Shown here: positions 1 to 6,736 of the stretch, one piece after another
Numbering within the stretch: the stretch's first letter is position 1
How the letters are laid out: the number at the start of each line of letters is the position of its first letter
Assembly: GCA_013003285.1 (NCBI GenBank)
Contig: JABDJY010000043.1
Span: 1-10,512, forward strand
Direction of reading: 5' to 3'
DNA: 10,512 nucleotides
Origin: Alphaproteobacteria bacterium
Lineage (GTDB): Bacteria; Pseudomonadota; Alphaproteobacteria; UBA6615
Translations under genes and position numbers: made by a program
The notes under the pieces: generated by a model
Told to the model about the DNA's origin: nothing
Seen by the model: only the letters and a program-made list of their open reading frames with translations
Databases searched by the model: none

Positions 1-1
1 C

Positions 2-30
2 GTCGAAACCGCCGCTTAAGCGGTGTCGAC
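2..30. repeat. Imperfect inverted repeat (hairpin) beyond rpoH 3' end
   Basis: The arms GTCGAAACCGC (2-12) and GCGGTGTCGAC (20-30) pair over 11 positions with one A/G mismatch, around a 7-base loop. An alternative pairing is the perfect 12-base palindrome at 12-23. It lies 46 bases beyond the rpoH stop, on the far side of a second hairpin. No T-run follows it rightward, and the left side is cut by the window edge. It could be a terminator or RNA 3'-end structure for rpoH, or belong to a gene left of the window. Confidence 0.45.
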
Positions 31-52
31 CCTAGACTGTCTTGGTATATCG

Positions 53-68
53 CGCTGCCTTGGCAGCG
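53..68 (-). terminator. Possible 3' hairpin after rpoH
   Basis: CGCTGCC (53-59) and GGCAGCG (62-68) are perfect complements separated by two bases, so the real stem is about 6 bp with a 4-base loop. It lies 7 bases beyond the rpoH stop codon on the minus strand. There is no T-run after it, so a classical intrinsic terminator is not supported; a 3'-end stabilising hairpin is equally possible. Confidence 0.35.
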
Positions 69-75
69 TGCGCCC

Positions 76-969
76 TTAATGACTGAGGTTCAGGCTAAGC
101 AGTTCGCTGGGATTGACGGCGTGCTGCTTAAGCTCGTTGCGTAGCTTGTCGAGCGCCTTCGACTCGATTTGGCGAATACGCTCTTTACTGACACCGAAAC
201 TCTCACCAATTTCCGCCAAAGTGCTTTTATTGTCCTCTAGGAAACGTCGGGCGATAATCTTCCTCTCGCGGTCGCTCAGGGTACCCAACGCTTCGTGTAA
301 CCATTTCGAGCGGGTTTCGCCGTCGATCTCGGATGCCGCGACCTCTTCCGGGTTGGGGCCTTCATCGGGCAACAAATCCTGAAACTGTAAATCATCTTCG
401 GCGCTGACCGAGGCATTGAGCGAGCTATCGGCGCCACTCAGATGACCTTCCATGCGCTCGACATCCTTCACTTTTACATCGAGATGTTGGGCCACCACTT
501 CGCGGTCGAAATCGGTCAGTTCGCCGTCGGCGCCGGTCGCCAGTTTCGCGCGCACCCGGCGCAGGTTAAAGAATAGCCGCCGTTGGGCTGGCGTCGTGGC
601 GACACGGACGATCGAGTTGTTGCGCAGAATATGGTCCTGAATAGCGGCCATGATCCACCAGGAGGCATAGGTCGAGAACCGGGCGTTGCGTTCCGGGTCG
701 AAACGCTGGGCCGCCTCCATCAGGCCAATATTGCCTTCCTGGACGAGATCGCCGACCGGCAAACCATAGCCCCGGAATTTCCAGGCAATGCGTAAGACAA
801 ACCGGGCATAGGCCTCGATCAACTCATGCAGGGCGTCCTCGTCTTTATGGTCACGCCAGCGGCGGGCCAGGTCGAACTCATACTCGCGCTCAAGAATCGG
901 GGCCTTCATAACCGAGGCCGCATAACGGCGGTTGCCGCGCTCTATATCGTGTGATGCGAAAGTGGCCAT
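76..969 (-). CDS. rpoH: RNA polymerase sigma factor RpoH (sigma-32, heat shock)
   Basis: A 297-residue sigma-70-family factor that directs RNA polymerase to heat-shock promoters. Region 2 is clear at about residues 50-125, with the core-binding stretch GDLVQEGNIGLMEAAQRF (73-90) and FSTYASWWI (98-106). The RpoH-specific box QRRLFFNLRR (129-138) separates it from the vegetative sigma factor. Region 4 with its helix-turn-helix is at about 226-280 (LSDRERKII and GVSKERIRQIESKAL). Length matches the family (about 285-300). The start is backed by AAGGA eight bases upstream of ATG. It is transcribed away from the marR-type gene. Alphaproteobacteria often carry several RpoH paralogues, so this may be one of two. 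In the well-studied relatives RpoH activity is controlled by DnaK and FtsH; nothing in this sequence tests that. Confidence 0.96.
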   Translation of the reverse strand: MATFASHDIERGNRRYAASVMKAPILEREYEFDLARRWRDHKDEDALHELIEAYARFVLRIAWKFRGYGLPVGDLVQEGNIGLMEAAQRFDPERNARFSTYASWWIMAAIQDHILRNNSIVRVATTPAQRRLFFNLRRVRAKLATGADGELTDFDREVVAQHLDVKVKDVERMEGHLSGADSSLNASVSAEDDLQFQDLLPDEGPNPEEVAASEIDGETRSKWLHEALGTLSDRERKIIARRFLEDNKSTLAEIGESFGVSKERIRQIESKALDKLRNELKQHAVNPSELLSLNLSH

Positions 970-981
970 GTGACATTCCTT

Positions 982-1009
982 TTGACAACCCGCCGACTTG
1001 TTCTATATC
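982..1009 (+). promoter_or_regulatory. Candidate sigma-70-type promoter reading toward the MarR gene
   Basis: TTGACA (982-987, full match to the -35 consensus) is followed after 16 bases by TATATC (1004-1009, four of six -10 positions). It lies just upstream of rpoH, in its untranslated leader, and faces the MarR gene. The predicted transcript would begin near 1016 and carry both candidate operators in a leader of about 130 bases. A weaker alternative closer to the gene is TCGACT (1092-1097), 17 bases, TATACA (1115-1120), which would overlap the second operator. Confidence 0.35.
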
Positions 1010-1035
1010 CACAAAAGACGTGCGGGCACTATTGG

Positions 1036-1048
1036 TATCGACTCGCTA
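1036..1048. promoter_or_regulatory. Candidate MarR operator, copy 1
   Basis: TATCGACTCGCTA matches the perfect palindrome at 1090-1102 at 12 of 13 positions; the single difference breaks one symmetric base. It lies between the divergent rpoH and marR-type genes, the usual place for an autoregulated MarR operator. The assignment to this regulator is inferred from position and symmetry only. Confidence 0.4.
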
Positions 1049-1089
1049 TGGTTAAAATGTAAAGGATCGAACTGGATTACGCAAGATGT

Positions 1090-1102
1090 TATCGACTCGA
1101 TA
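1090..1102. promoter_or_regulatory. Candidate MarR operator, copy 2 (perfect palindrome)
   Basis: TATCGACTCGATA consists of arms TATCGA and TCGATA around one central C. It starts 54 bases after copy 1, about five helical turns, so both sites would face the same side of DNA. It lies 45 bases upstream of the proposed MarR start and overlaps the -35 element of a possible proximal promoter. MarR dimers bind short AT-flanked palindromes, which fits. Confidence 0.45.
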
Positions 1103-1147
1103 CTATTAGAACGATATACAATCCGCGTAAAATCCAACGAAGAGATC

Positions 1148-1759
1148 ATGACGATTAACATCCAAAATATCGATGAACCCACTGAAAAACATGAAGATTT
1201 GACGCGTTTGCTGGATCGCGTCGGGCGCATGGCGCGGGGACTGCAATATTCCCACGGCCTCAATCCAGCCCAATGGGATAGCCTTCGATTTGTCGCGCGG
1301 GCCAATCAACCGTCTCGCACGCCGGGCGGTTTGGCGGCTTTTCTCGGCACCACCAAGGGGACCGCGAGCCAGACCCTCAAGGCCTTAGAGAAAAAAGGCT
1401 ATGTCCGCCGCGTTGCCAATAAGTCTGATAAGCGCGTTCGCCATCTGGCGATTACGGAGGAGGGGGCGGCGCTCCTCAACGAAGATCCTCTGAATTGTCT
1501 CGATATCGCGGTTCAGGGGTTAGACCCGCGACTATCGGAGTCGTTATCGTCGGCGCTCACCCAATTATGCGGCGAGATGCAGAGCCGCTGTGGAAGCAAC
1601 GATTTTGGCGTCTGTACCCGATGCGATCATTTCGAGGGTGAGACCTCGGGCGGGAGCATGCGCTGCGGATTGAAGAATATGGACTTGGCCTGTGCCGATG
1701 CCGGCAAACTATGCGTCAGCTTCAAACCCGCCGACGGTATCTGCGGCAGCTGCGGCTAG
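1148..1759 (+). CDS. MarR-family transcriptional regulator with cysteine-rich C-terminal tail
   Basis: A 203-residue winged helix-turn-helix regulator. The MarR core spans about residues 15-145. The recognition region is GLAAFLGTTKGTASQTLKAL (61-80), and the wing follows at about 84-104 (GYVRR...SDKRVRHLAIT). The tail from 141 holds nine cysteines: 141, 148, 156, 159, 173, 182, 189, 199 and 202, including C156-x2-C159 and C199-x2-C202. This suggests a metal- or redox-sensing module, which is an inference. A longer frame opens at 998, but that extension looks non-coding and would contain the paired operator-like palindromes. The ATG at 1148, preceded by GAAGAG, is therefore preferred. The gene is divergent from rpoH and convergent with the membrane protein gene, whose end lies 23 bases away. 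The ligand and targets are unknown. Confidence 0.85.
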   Translation: MTINIQNIDEPTEKHEDLTRLLDRVGRMARGLQYSHGLNPAQWDSLRFVARANQPSRTPGGLAAFLGTTKGTASQTLKALEKKGYVRRVANKSDKRVRHLAITEEGAALLNEDPLNCLDIAVQGLDPRLSESLSSALTQLCGEMQSRCGSNDFGVCTRCDHFEGETSGGSMRCGLKNMDLACADAGKLCVSFKPADGICGSCG

Positions 1760-1782
1760 CTTCTCGTCAAATTCGAACGGCG

Positions 1783-2054
1783 CTATTCCTCTTCTTCCCG
1801 ACCTTCGGCCATGCGCACCAGATAGTCGTAGCGGCGAAATTGCGCGCGCACATGGAAATAGGCCAATCCGACCGCAACAATCGCAATGCCGATAACAATT
1901 GGCTTTCCGGATTCGCTCGCCAGTAGCTCGGCGTCGATAATCAAGAAAATCGCGAGACCGAACGAGATCACATAAGACAAAGCGAGCCCGGCCAACAGCA
2001 CCATAAGGCGCTTGCGCAGATGTTTGATTGCCTGTTCACGATCCATTTGTACCA

Positions 2055-2055
<1 letters not shown>
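1783..2055 (-). CDS. Small two-helix membrane protein of unknown function
   Basis: A 90-residue protein that I do not recognise as a named family. A basic N-terminus (residues 1-17, KHLRKR) precedes a hydrophobic helix at about 18-40. A short polar loop (45-51) leads to a second helix at about 52-67, followed by a charged tail ending in EEEE. By the positive-inside rule both ends would be cytoplasmic. Its ATG overlaps the stop codon of gcdH in the arrangement TAATG, which points to translational coupling. A second ATG three codons in (MDREQ, at 2046) is an alternative start. Coupling suggests a link to the gcdH transcript, but no role can be named from sequence. Confidence 0.75.
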
Positions 2056-3278
<1,223 letters not shown>

Positions 3279-3331
3279 GATCGATCCAAATTTGTTGCTG
3301 CGTATCTTAAATCAGCGCCGCGATGGTTTGT

Positions 3332-3715
3332 CTAATGTTCCTTGGTTTCGAAGTCGGCGGGCAGAGTGATCTCTAAGAGTTCGCAGTCATCCGACATATA
3401 GAGCGCGTCATGGACCAGGCCATCGGGTTGATAGTAACAATCGCCCTTGCGGACTGTGACTTCACCTTCTCCTTCGAAATAGAAGCGGGCTTCACCGCCT
3501 AACACGTAGAACATCTGAAAATCGGTCGTGTGGCTGTGTTTGCCTGTCGCGTGCTTCAGCCCGTTGCCGGTCATTCGAATAACATGGGCGCCGAATTGGT
3601 TGTTCGTCGCCTCGCGAATTCCCAGATCGTGATATTCGAATTCCGACCGTAGCCCTTGTGTCCATTCCCCTTCGTCGGCGCGCTTAACGATAAATTTGTG
3701 TTTGTCGGTTTTCAT
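3332..3715 (-). CDS. Cupin-domain protein
   Basis: A 127-residue single-domain cupin, about the usual size for small cupins. Motif 1 reads GKHSHTTDFQMFYVLGGEA (58-76) with H60 and H62 as metal ligands, but the usual glutamate is Q67. Motif 2 reads GDCYYQPDGLVHDALY (91-106) with H102, and the usual final asparagine is Y106. The fold and a three-histidine metal site look intact. The function, whether enzyme, ligand-binding or regulatory, cannot be read from this. A GGGGAA stretch about nine bases before the ATG supports the start. It lies upstream of gcdH on the same strand and may be the first gene of a cupin-gcdH-membrane-protein transcript. Confidence 0.85.
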   Translation of the reverse strand: MKTDKHKFIVKRADEGEWTQGLRSEFEYHDLGIREATNNQFGAHVIRMTGNGLKHATGKHSHTTDFQMFYVLGGEARFYFEGEGEVTVRKGDCYYQPDGLVHDALYMSDDCELLEITLPADFETKEH

Positions 3716-3786
3716 GGCGTCTGTTCCCCGGTCGGCATTTGTTGTGAAGGCCGGGTGGATTATATGGTGGGTTTGGACGCGACGCT

Positions 3787-4056
3787 ATGCAACGCAAAAT
3801 GATGAATTATGCCCCGGACACCGGGCGTGGCGCCGGCCAGCCGGTCAGGTTAGGCGAAGTTTTATTCGAATTCTCCGCTGTCGGAAATTCGGTGAAAGTC
3901 TGCGCTGTCGATACCGATACCTTGGTCGAGGCGACGATCTTTGGTCCAGTCAGCGCCGGTGAACCAGCGTTACGGCACGCGGCTCTGCAGAAACTGCGCT
4001 ACGTTTTAAGGAAAAAACAGGCCGAAGCCGACACCAATAAACGTCTATACGCCTAG
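3787..4056 (+). CDS. Small conserved protein of unknown function (possibly DUF6898-like)
   Basis: An 89-residue soluble protein. The core VLFEFSAVGNSVKVCAVD (25-42), then TIFGPVSAGEPALRHAALQK (51-70) and LRYVLRKK, resembles a small protein group of Alphaproteobacteria that I recall as DUF6898; I could not verify that assignment. The C-terminus is basic and charged. No catalytic motif or membrane segment is visible. It is divergent from the cupin gene across 71 bases. Methionines at residues 5 and 6 are alternative starts; the first ATG follows a G-rich stretch but no clear ribosome binding site. Confidence 0.7.
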   Translation: MQRKMMNYAPDTGRGAGQPVRLGEVLFEFSAVGNSVKVCAVDTDTLVEATIFGPVSAGEPALRHAALQKLRYVLRKKQAEADTNKRLYA

Positions 4057-4095
4057 ATTGATCGTCGGCTGTCAGGCGCGGCCCAGAACAACGAA

Positions 4096-4119
4096 AGGCG
4101 GACAATTTCATGCCCGCCT
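4096..4119 (-). terminator. Probable intrinsic terminator of the mucR gene
   Basis: AGGCGG (4096-4101) and CCGCCT (4114-4119) form a perfect 6-bp stem with a 12-base loop. On the minus strand it is followed by TTCGTTGTTC, a moderately T-rich tail. It begins 55 bases after the mucR stop. On the plus strand the tail CTCTATT is weaker, so it may also end the rightward gene at 3787-4056. Confidence 0.5.
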
Positions 4120-4141
4120 CTCTATTCACCGCCTACCGATG

Positions 4142-4161
4142 CCGATGACCCAAGCCATCGG
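4142..4161 (-). repeat. Short inverted repeat downstream of mucR
   Basis: CCGATG (4142-4147) and CATCGG (4156-4161) pair around an 8-base loop, 13 bases after the mucR stop. No T-run follows directly. It may be a 3'-end hairpin acting together with the stem at 4096-4119. Confidence 0.35.
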
Positions 4162-4173
4162 GATGGCCCCCAT

Positions 4174-4593
4174 CTAGGCGGCTCGTTTACCCAAGCCGAT
4201 TTTTTTGGCGAACGCGGAACGCTGTTTGGCATAGTTCGGGGCGACCATCGGATAGTCTGACCCGAGCCCCCATTTAGCGCGATATTCTTCCGGGCTCAGA
4301 CCATAAGATGTACGCAGGTGGCGCTTTAGCATTTTCAGCTTCTTGCCATCCTCCAAACAGATCAGATAGTCCGCCGTGATCGACTTCTTCACCGATACGG
4401 CAGGCTTTTGTTTTGCCTTGGCGGCCAATTCGCCGTGTCCGTTCAAGCCGGCCAGGCTGGAGTAAACGGATTTTATCACGTCGGGAATTTGGGTTTCGCC
4501 CACGCGATTATGGCCCACATACGCCGCAACGACCTGCGTGGTCATTTGCAGCACATTCGCGTGTTGCAGATTGTCCATATTTTCCTGTGTCAT
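4174..4593 (-). CDS. mucR: MucR/Ros-family transcriptional regulator
   Basis: A 139-residue DNA-binding protein of the Ros/MucR family, global regulators in Alphaproteobacteria that bind AT-rich DNA and oligomerise through the N-terminal part. The N-terminal oligomerisation region is at about residues 9-50, and the zinc-finger-like domain at about 75-130 contains YLICLEDGKKLKMLKRHL, PEEYRAKWGL and DYPMVAPNYA. Of the four Ros zinc ligands (C79, C82, H92, H97), this protein has C79 and H92 but D82 and Y97, so zinc binding in the Ros manner is doubtful. Several MucR relatives with such changes are known to fold and bind DNA. A strong GGGGGAG ribosome binding site seven bases upstream supports this ATG over the later one at residue 6. 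It is divergent from rpiB. Confidence 0.92.
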   Translation of the reverse strand: MTQENMDNLQHANVLQMTTQVVAAYVGHNRVGETQIPDVIKSVYSSLAGLNGHGELAAKAKQKPAVSVKKSITADYLICLEDGKKLKMLKRHLRTSYGLSPEEYRAKWGLGSDYPMVAPNYAKQRSAFAKKIGLGKRAA

Positions 4594-4625
4594 ACTTTCT
4601 CCCCCTCGGTCTTTGTTGCGCAGTC

Positions 4626-4646
4626 TCAGTTGTCCCTAACAACTGA
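4626..4646. promoter_or_regulatory. Perfect 21-base palindrome upstream of mucR (candidate operator)
   Basis: TCAGTTGT (4626-4633) and ACAACTGA (4639-4646) are exact complements around five bases. The site begins 33 bases upstream of the mucR ATG, where a repressor could block transcription, or an RNA hairpin could form in the leader. MucR itself is not known for binding long palindromes, so a different dimeric regulator is possible. Confidence 0.45.
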
Positions 4647-4825
4647 TAATCCAAGGCCACAAAGATCAATTGCAGTAATGTTACAAAACTTTGCTTGAGA
4701 GTCACCCCGTACTGCCAATTTTTTCTCTAACTGGTCAAAAAGAAACACTTTTAATTATTGCGTTTCGTACGTATGTATTTTCTGTACTGTTCTCAACGGC
4801 TTTTAAAGACTTGGGAACATATTTA

Positions 4826-4857
4826 CCAACCCGGCACGACAGATTGTGCCGGGTTGG
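4826..4857 (+). repeat. Strong 12-bp hairpin in the rpiB upstream region
   Basis: CCAACCCGGCAC (4826-4837) and GTGCCGGGTTGG (4846-4857) are perfect complements around an 8-base loop. The stem is GC-rich and sits in otherwise AT-rich DNA, 73 bases before the rpiB start. It is not followed by a T-run on the plus strand. It may be part of a structured mRNA leader or a large operator. Confidence 0.6.
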
Positions 4858-4918
4858 CAGCGGCAGACGAGATATGGTAAGCGTCTGATCGATTTCAGAT
4901 GGGTCGGAACGCCGCTGC
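4857..4918 (+). promoter_or_regulatory. Possible structured RNA leader element before rpiB
   Basis: GCAGCGGC (4857-4864) pairs with GCCGCTGC (4911-4918), enclosing 46 bases. Inside, CAGACG (4864-4869) can pair with CGTCTG (4882-4887). Alternatively TCTGA (4884-4888) can pair with TCAGA (4895-4899). The two inner helices share bases 4884-4887, so they exclude one another. The outer 3' arm ends 11 bases before the rpiB ATG, over the place where a ribosome binding site should be. I do not recognise a known riboswitch class. Confidence 0.35.
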
Positions 4919-4929
4919 GGGATTGCTAA

Positions 4930-5367
4930 ATGAATATAATTACCGTTGCGCTGGCTTCTGACCATGCTGGATTTGCGCTCAAGGAAGAGCTGAAATCCGA
5001 GATTTTGGAAATGGGGCTGAAATGCCTCGATTTGGGCACCGACAATCTAGACTCGGTCGACTATCCCGACTTTGGGCGGGCCGTCGCCGACGCCTTGGTC
5101 GAGGGCCGTGCTGAACGCGGTGTGCTTGTTTGTGGCACCGGCATCGGCATTTCGATCGCCGCCAACCGGGTGGCCGGCGTGCGGGCCGCGGTTTGCCATG
5201 ACGCGACGACGGCCCGACTGGCCCGTGAGCATAATGACGCCAACGTCCTTGCCCTCGGTGCCCGTATCGTTGGCGGCGAAGTGGCGAAAGACTGTCTACA
5301 TGCGTTTCTCTCGTCGCCCTTTGACGGCGGCGAACGCCATTTACGGCGCGTCGTTAAGCTAGGTTGA
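4930..5367 (+). CDS. rpiB: Ribose-5-phosphate isomerase B
   Basis: A 145-residue enzyme of the RpiB/LacAB family that interconverts ribose 5-phosphate and ribulose 5-phosphate in the cytoplasmic pentose phosphate pathway. ASDHAG (9-14) and the catalytic cysteine loop GVLVCGTGIGISIAANR (64-80, C68 and T70) are present, as are REHNDANVLALGAR (99-112) and GGERHLRRV near the C-terminus. Length matches the family. The ATG is preceded only by a weak GCGGG, 10 bases upstream and next to the possible leader helix. It is the first gene of the rightward train. Ribulose 5-phosphate is also the substrate of RibB encoded downstream, a plausible though unproven reason for the grouping. Confidence 0.95.
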   Translation: MNIITVALASDHAGFALKEELKSEILEMGLKCLDLGTDNLDSVDYPDFGRAVADALVEGRAERGVLVCGTGIGISIAANRVAGVRAAVCHDATTARLAREHNDANVLALGARIVGGEVAKDCLHAFLSSPFDGGERHLRRVVKLG

Positions 5368-5395
5368 GTGGATTTGAACAAGGAAGCCGTTTTGC

Positions 5396-6703
5396 ATGAC
5401 TAGTGAAGCAACCATTACCGACGACCAGGGCGACGGTTTTTTCAGGGTCGGTCTTGCCGCCACGGACCCCGATGTCGCCGCAGCCGTTCAGAACGAACTG
5501 CACCGGCAACAAGACCAGGTCGAGTTAATCGCCTCTGAGAATATCATCTCGCAAGCGGTCTTGGAGGCCACGGGCACGGTTCTGACCAACAAATACGCCG
5601 AGGGCTATCCCGGCCGGCGTTATTATGGCGGTTGCGAATATGTCGACGATGCGGAGCGCCTGGCGATCGAGCGGGCGACGGCACTGTTTGATTGTGAATA
5701 CGCCAATGTGCAACCCCATTCAGGATCACAGGCGAACCAGGCGGTCATGTTGGCGCTCTGTCAGCCCGGTGACACGATTCTCGGCATGTCGTTGGCCGCT
5801 GGTGGGCATCTGACCCATGGGGCGCCACCGAATCTTTCGGGTAAATGGTTTGACGCCGTGCAATACGGCGTGCGCCGCGATGACGCGCTGATCGACTTCG
5901 ACGAGGTAGAGCAGCTGGCGCGTGAACATAAGCCGAAAATGATTATCGCTGGCGGTTCCGCCTATCCGCGAATTATCGATTTCGAACGGTTCCGCGCCAT
6001 CGCCGATGAGACCGGCGCGCTACTGATGGTCGATATGGCTCACTTTGCCGGTCTGGTTGCCGGCGGTGTCCATCCAAGTCCGCTGCCCCATGCCGATGTG
6101 GTTACGACAACGACCCATAAAACCCTGCGTGGCCCCCGCGGCGGCATGATCCTGTCGCGCGATGCGGATATTGGGAAGAAGATAAATTCCGCCGTATTTC
6201 CGGGCCTGCAGGGCGGACCGTTAATGCATGTCGTTGCTGCGAAGGCAGTGGCGTTTGGCGAGGCGCTGCGGCCGTCATTCAAGGAATATGCAAGGCGCGT
6301 GGCGGAGAACGCCTCGGTGTTGGCCGATACACTAGCCGAGGGCGGGTTGGATATCGTCTCCGGCGGCACCGACACTCACTTGTTATTGGTCGATCTGCGG
6401 CCCAAGGGGTTGACCGGTAATATCACCGAAAATGCGCTCGAGCGCGCCGGCCTGACCTGCAACAAGAATGGTATTCCGTTCGATCCTGAAAAACCGGCAG
6501 TGACGTCGGGGGTTCGCCTCGGAAGTCCCGCGGCCACCACCCGCGGATTTGGGCCCGGTGAATTCCGGCTTGTCGGCGAACTCATCCTCGAGGTGCTCGA
6601 CGGATTGGCGACGAACCCGGATGGTGACGCTCAAGTGGAACAATCGGTCCGCAGCCGGGTTTCAGAATTGTGCGCGCGTTTCCCCATATACGGCCAGAAC
6701 TAA
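5396..6703 (+). CDS. glyA: Serine hydroxymethyltransferase
   Basis: A 435-residue pyridoxal phosphate enzyme that converts serine and tetrahydrofolate to glycine and 5,10-methylene-tetrahydrofolate, the main one-carbon source. IASENI (45-50), NKYAEGYPGRRYYGGCEYVD (65-84), HSGSQAN (108-114), VDMAHFAGLVA (212-222) and the cofactor lysine in TTTTHKTLRGPRGG (237-250, K242) are all present. It has the full family length. AAGGAAG about nine bases before the ATG gives a good ribosome binding site. It starts 28 bases after rpiB and is followed by nrdR, an order common in Alphaproteobacteria. No unusual residue change was seen. Confidence 0.97.
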   Translation: MTSEATITDDQGDGFFRVGLAATDPDVAAAVQNELHRQQDQVELIASENIISQAVLEATGTVLTNKYAEGYPGRRYYGGCEYVDDAERLAIERATALFDCEYANVQPHSGSQANQAVMLALCQPGDTILGMSLAAGGHLTHGAPPNLSGKWFDAVQYGVRRDDALIDFDEVEQLAREHKPKMIIAGGSAYPRIIDFERFRAIADETGALLMVDMAHFAGLVAGGVHPSPLPHADVVTTTTHKTLRGPRGGMILSRDADIGKKINSAVFPGLQGGPLMHVVAAKAVAFGEALRPSFKEYARRVAENASVLADTLAEGGLDIVSGGTDTHLLLVDLRPKGLTGNITENALERAGLTCNKNGIPFDPEKPAVTSGVRLGSPAATTRGFGPGEFRLVGELILEVLDGLATNPDGDAQVEQSVRSRVSELCARFPIYGQN

Positions 6704-6736
6704 TCCGGCTGCGGCGAAGAGACGAGGACAGACGAT

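Larger units (their letters stand above)
4594..4929. other. AT-rich 336-base intergenic region between mucR and rpiB
   Basis: No convincing gene was found. The part nearest mucR holds the 21-base palindrome at 4626-4646. The stretch 4720-4825 is rich in A/T and in TpA steps, the kind of DNA MucR proteins prefer. It includes GTACGTATGTATTTT (4768-4782), but I could not define a site. The final 100 bases carry the hairpins listed separately. No clear -35/-10 pair was found for either rpiB or mucR, though at least one promoter for each must lie here. Confidence 0.6.

Noticed and set aside
158..169. A third partial copy of the MarR-site motif (TTCGACTCGATT)
   Set aside because: It lies within the conserved region 4 codons of rpoH, lacks full symmetry, and is probably a chance result of the coding sequence.
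998..1147. N-terminal extension of the MarR protein from an ATG at 998
   Set aside because: The 50 extra residues look unlike a MarR N-terminus, and the DNA contains paired palindromes and promoter-like sequence. The ATG at 1148 has a ribosome binding site-like GAAGAG.
4672..4715. Distant inverted repeat GCAGTA / TACTGC
   Set aside because: Six-base arms 32 bases apart are easily found by chance in a region of this size.
4691..4888. Possible 65-residue gene in the mucR-rpiB gap
   Set aside because: No ribosome binding site, no recognisable domain, and it runs through the strong hairpin at 4826-4857.
5061..5381. 106-residue reading frame opposite rpiB
   Set aside because: Low-complexity, Ala/Arg/Ser-rich antisense translation typical of high-GC coding DNA.
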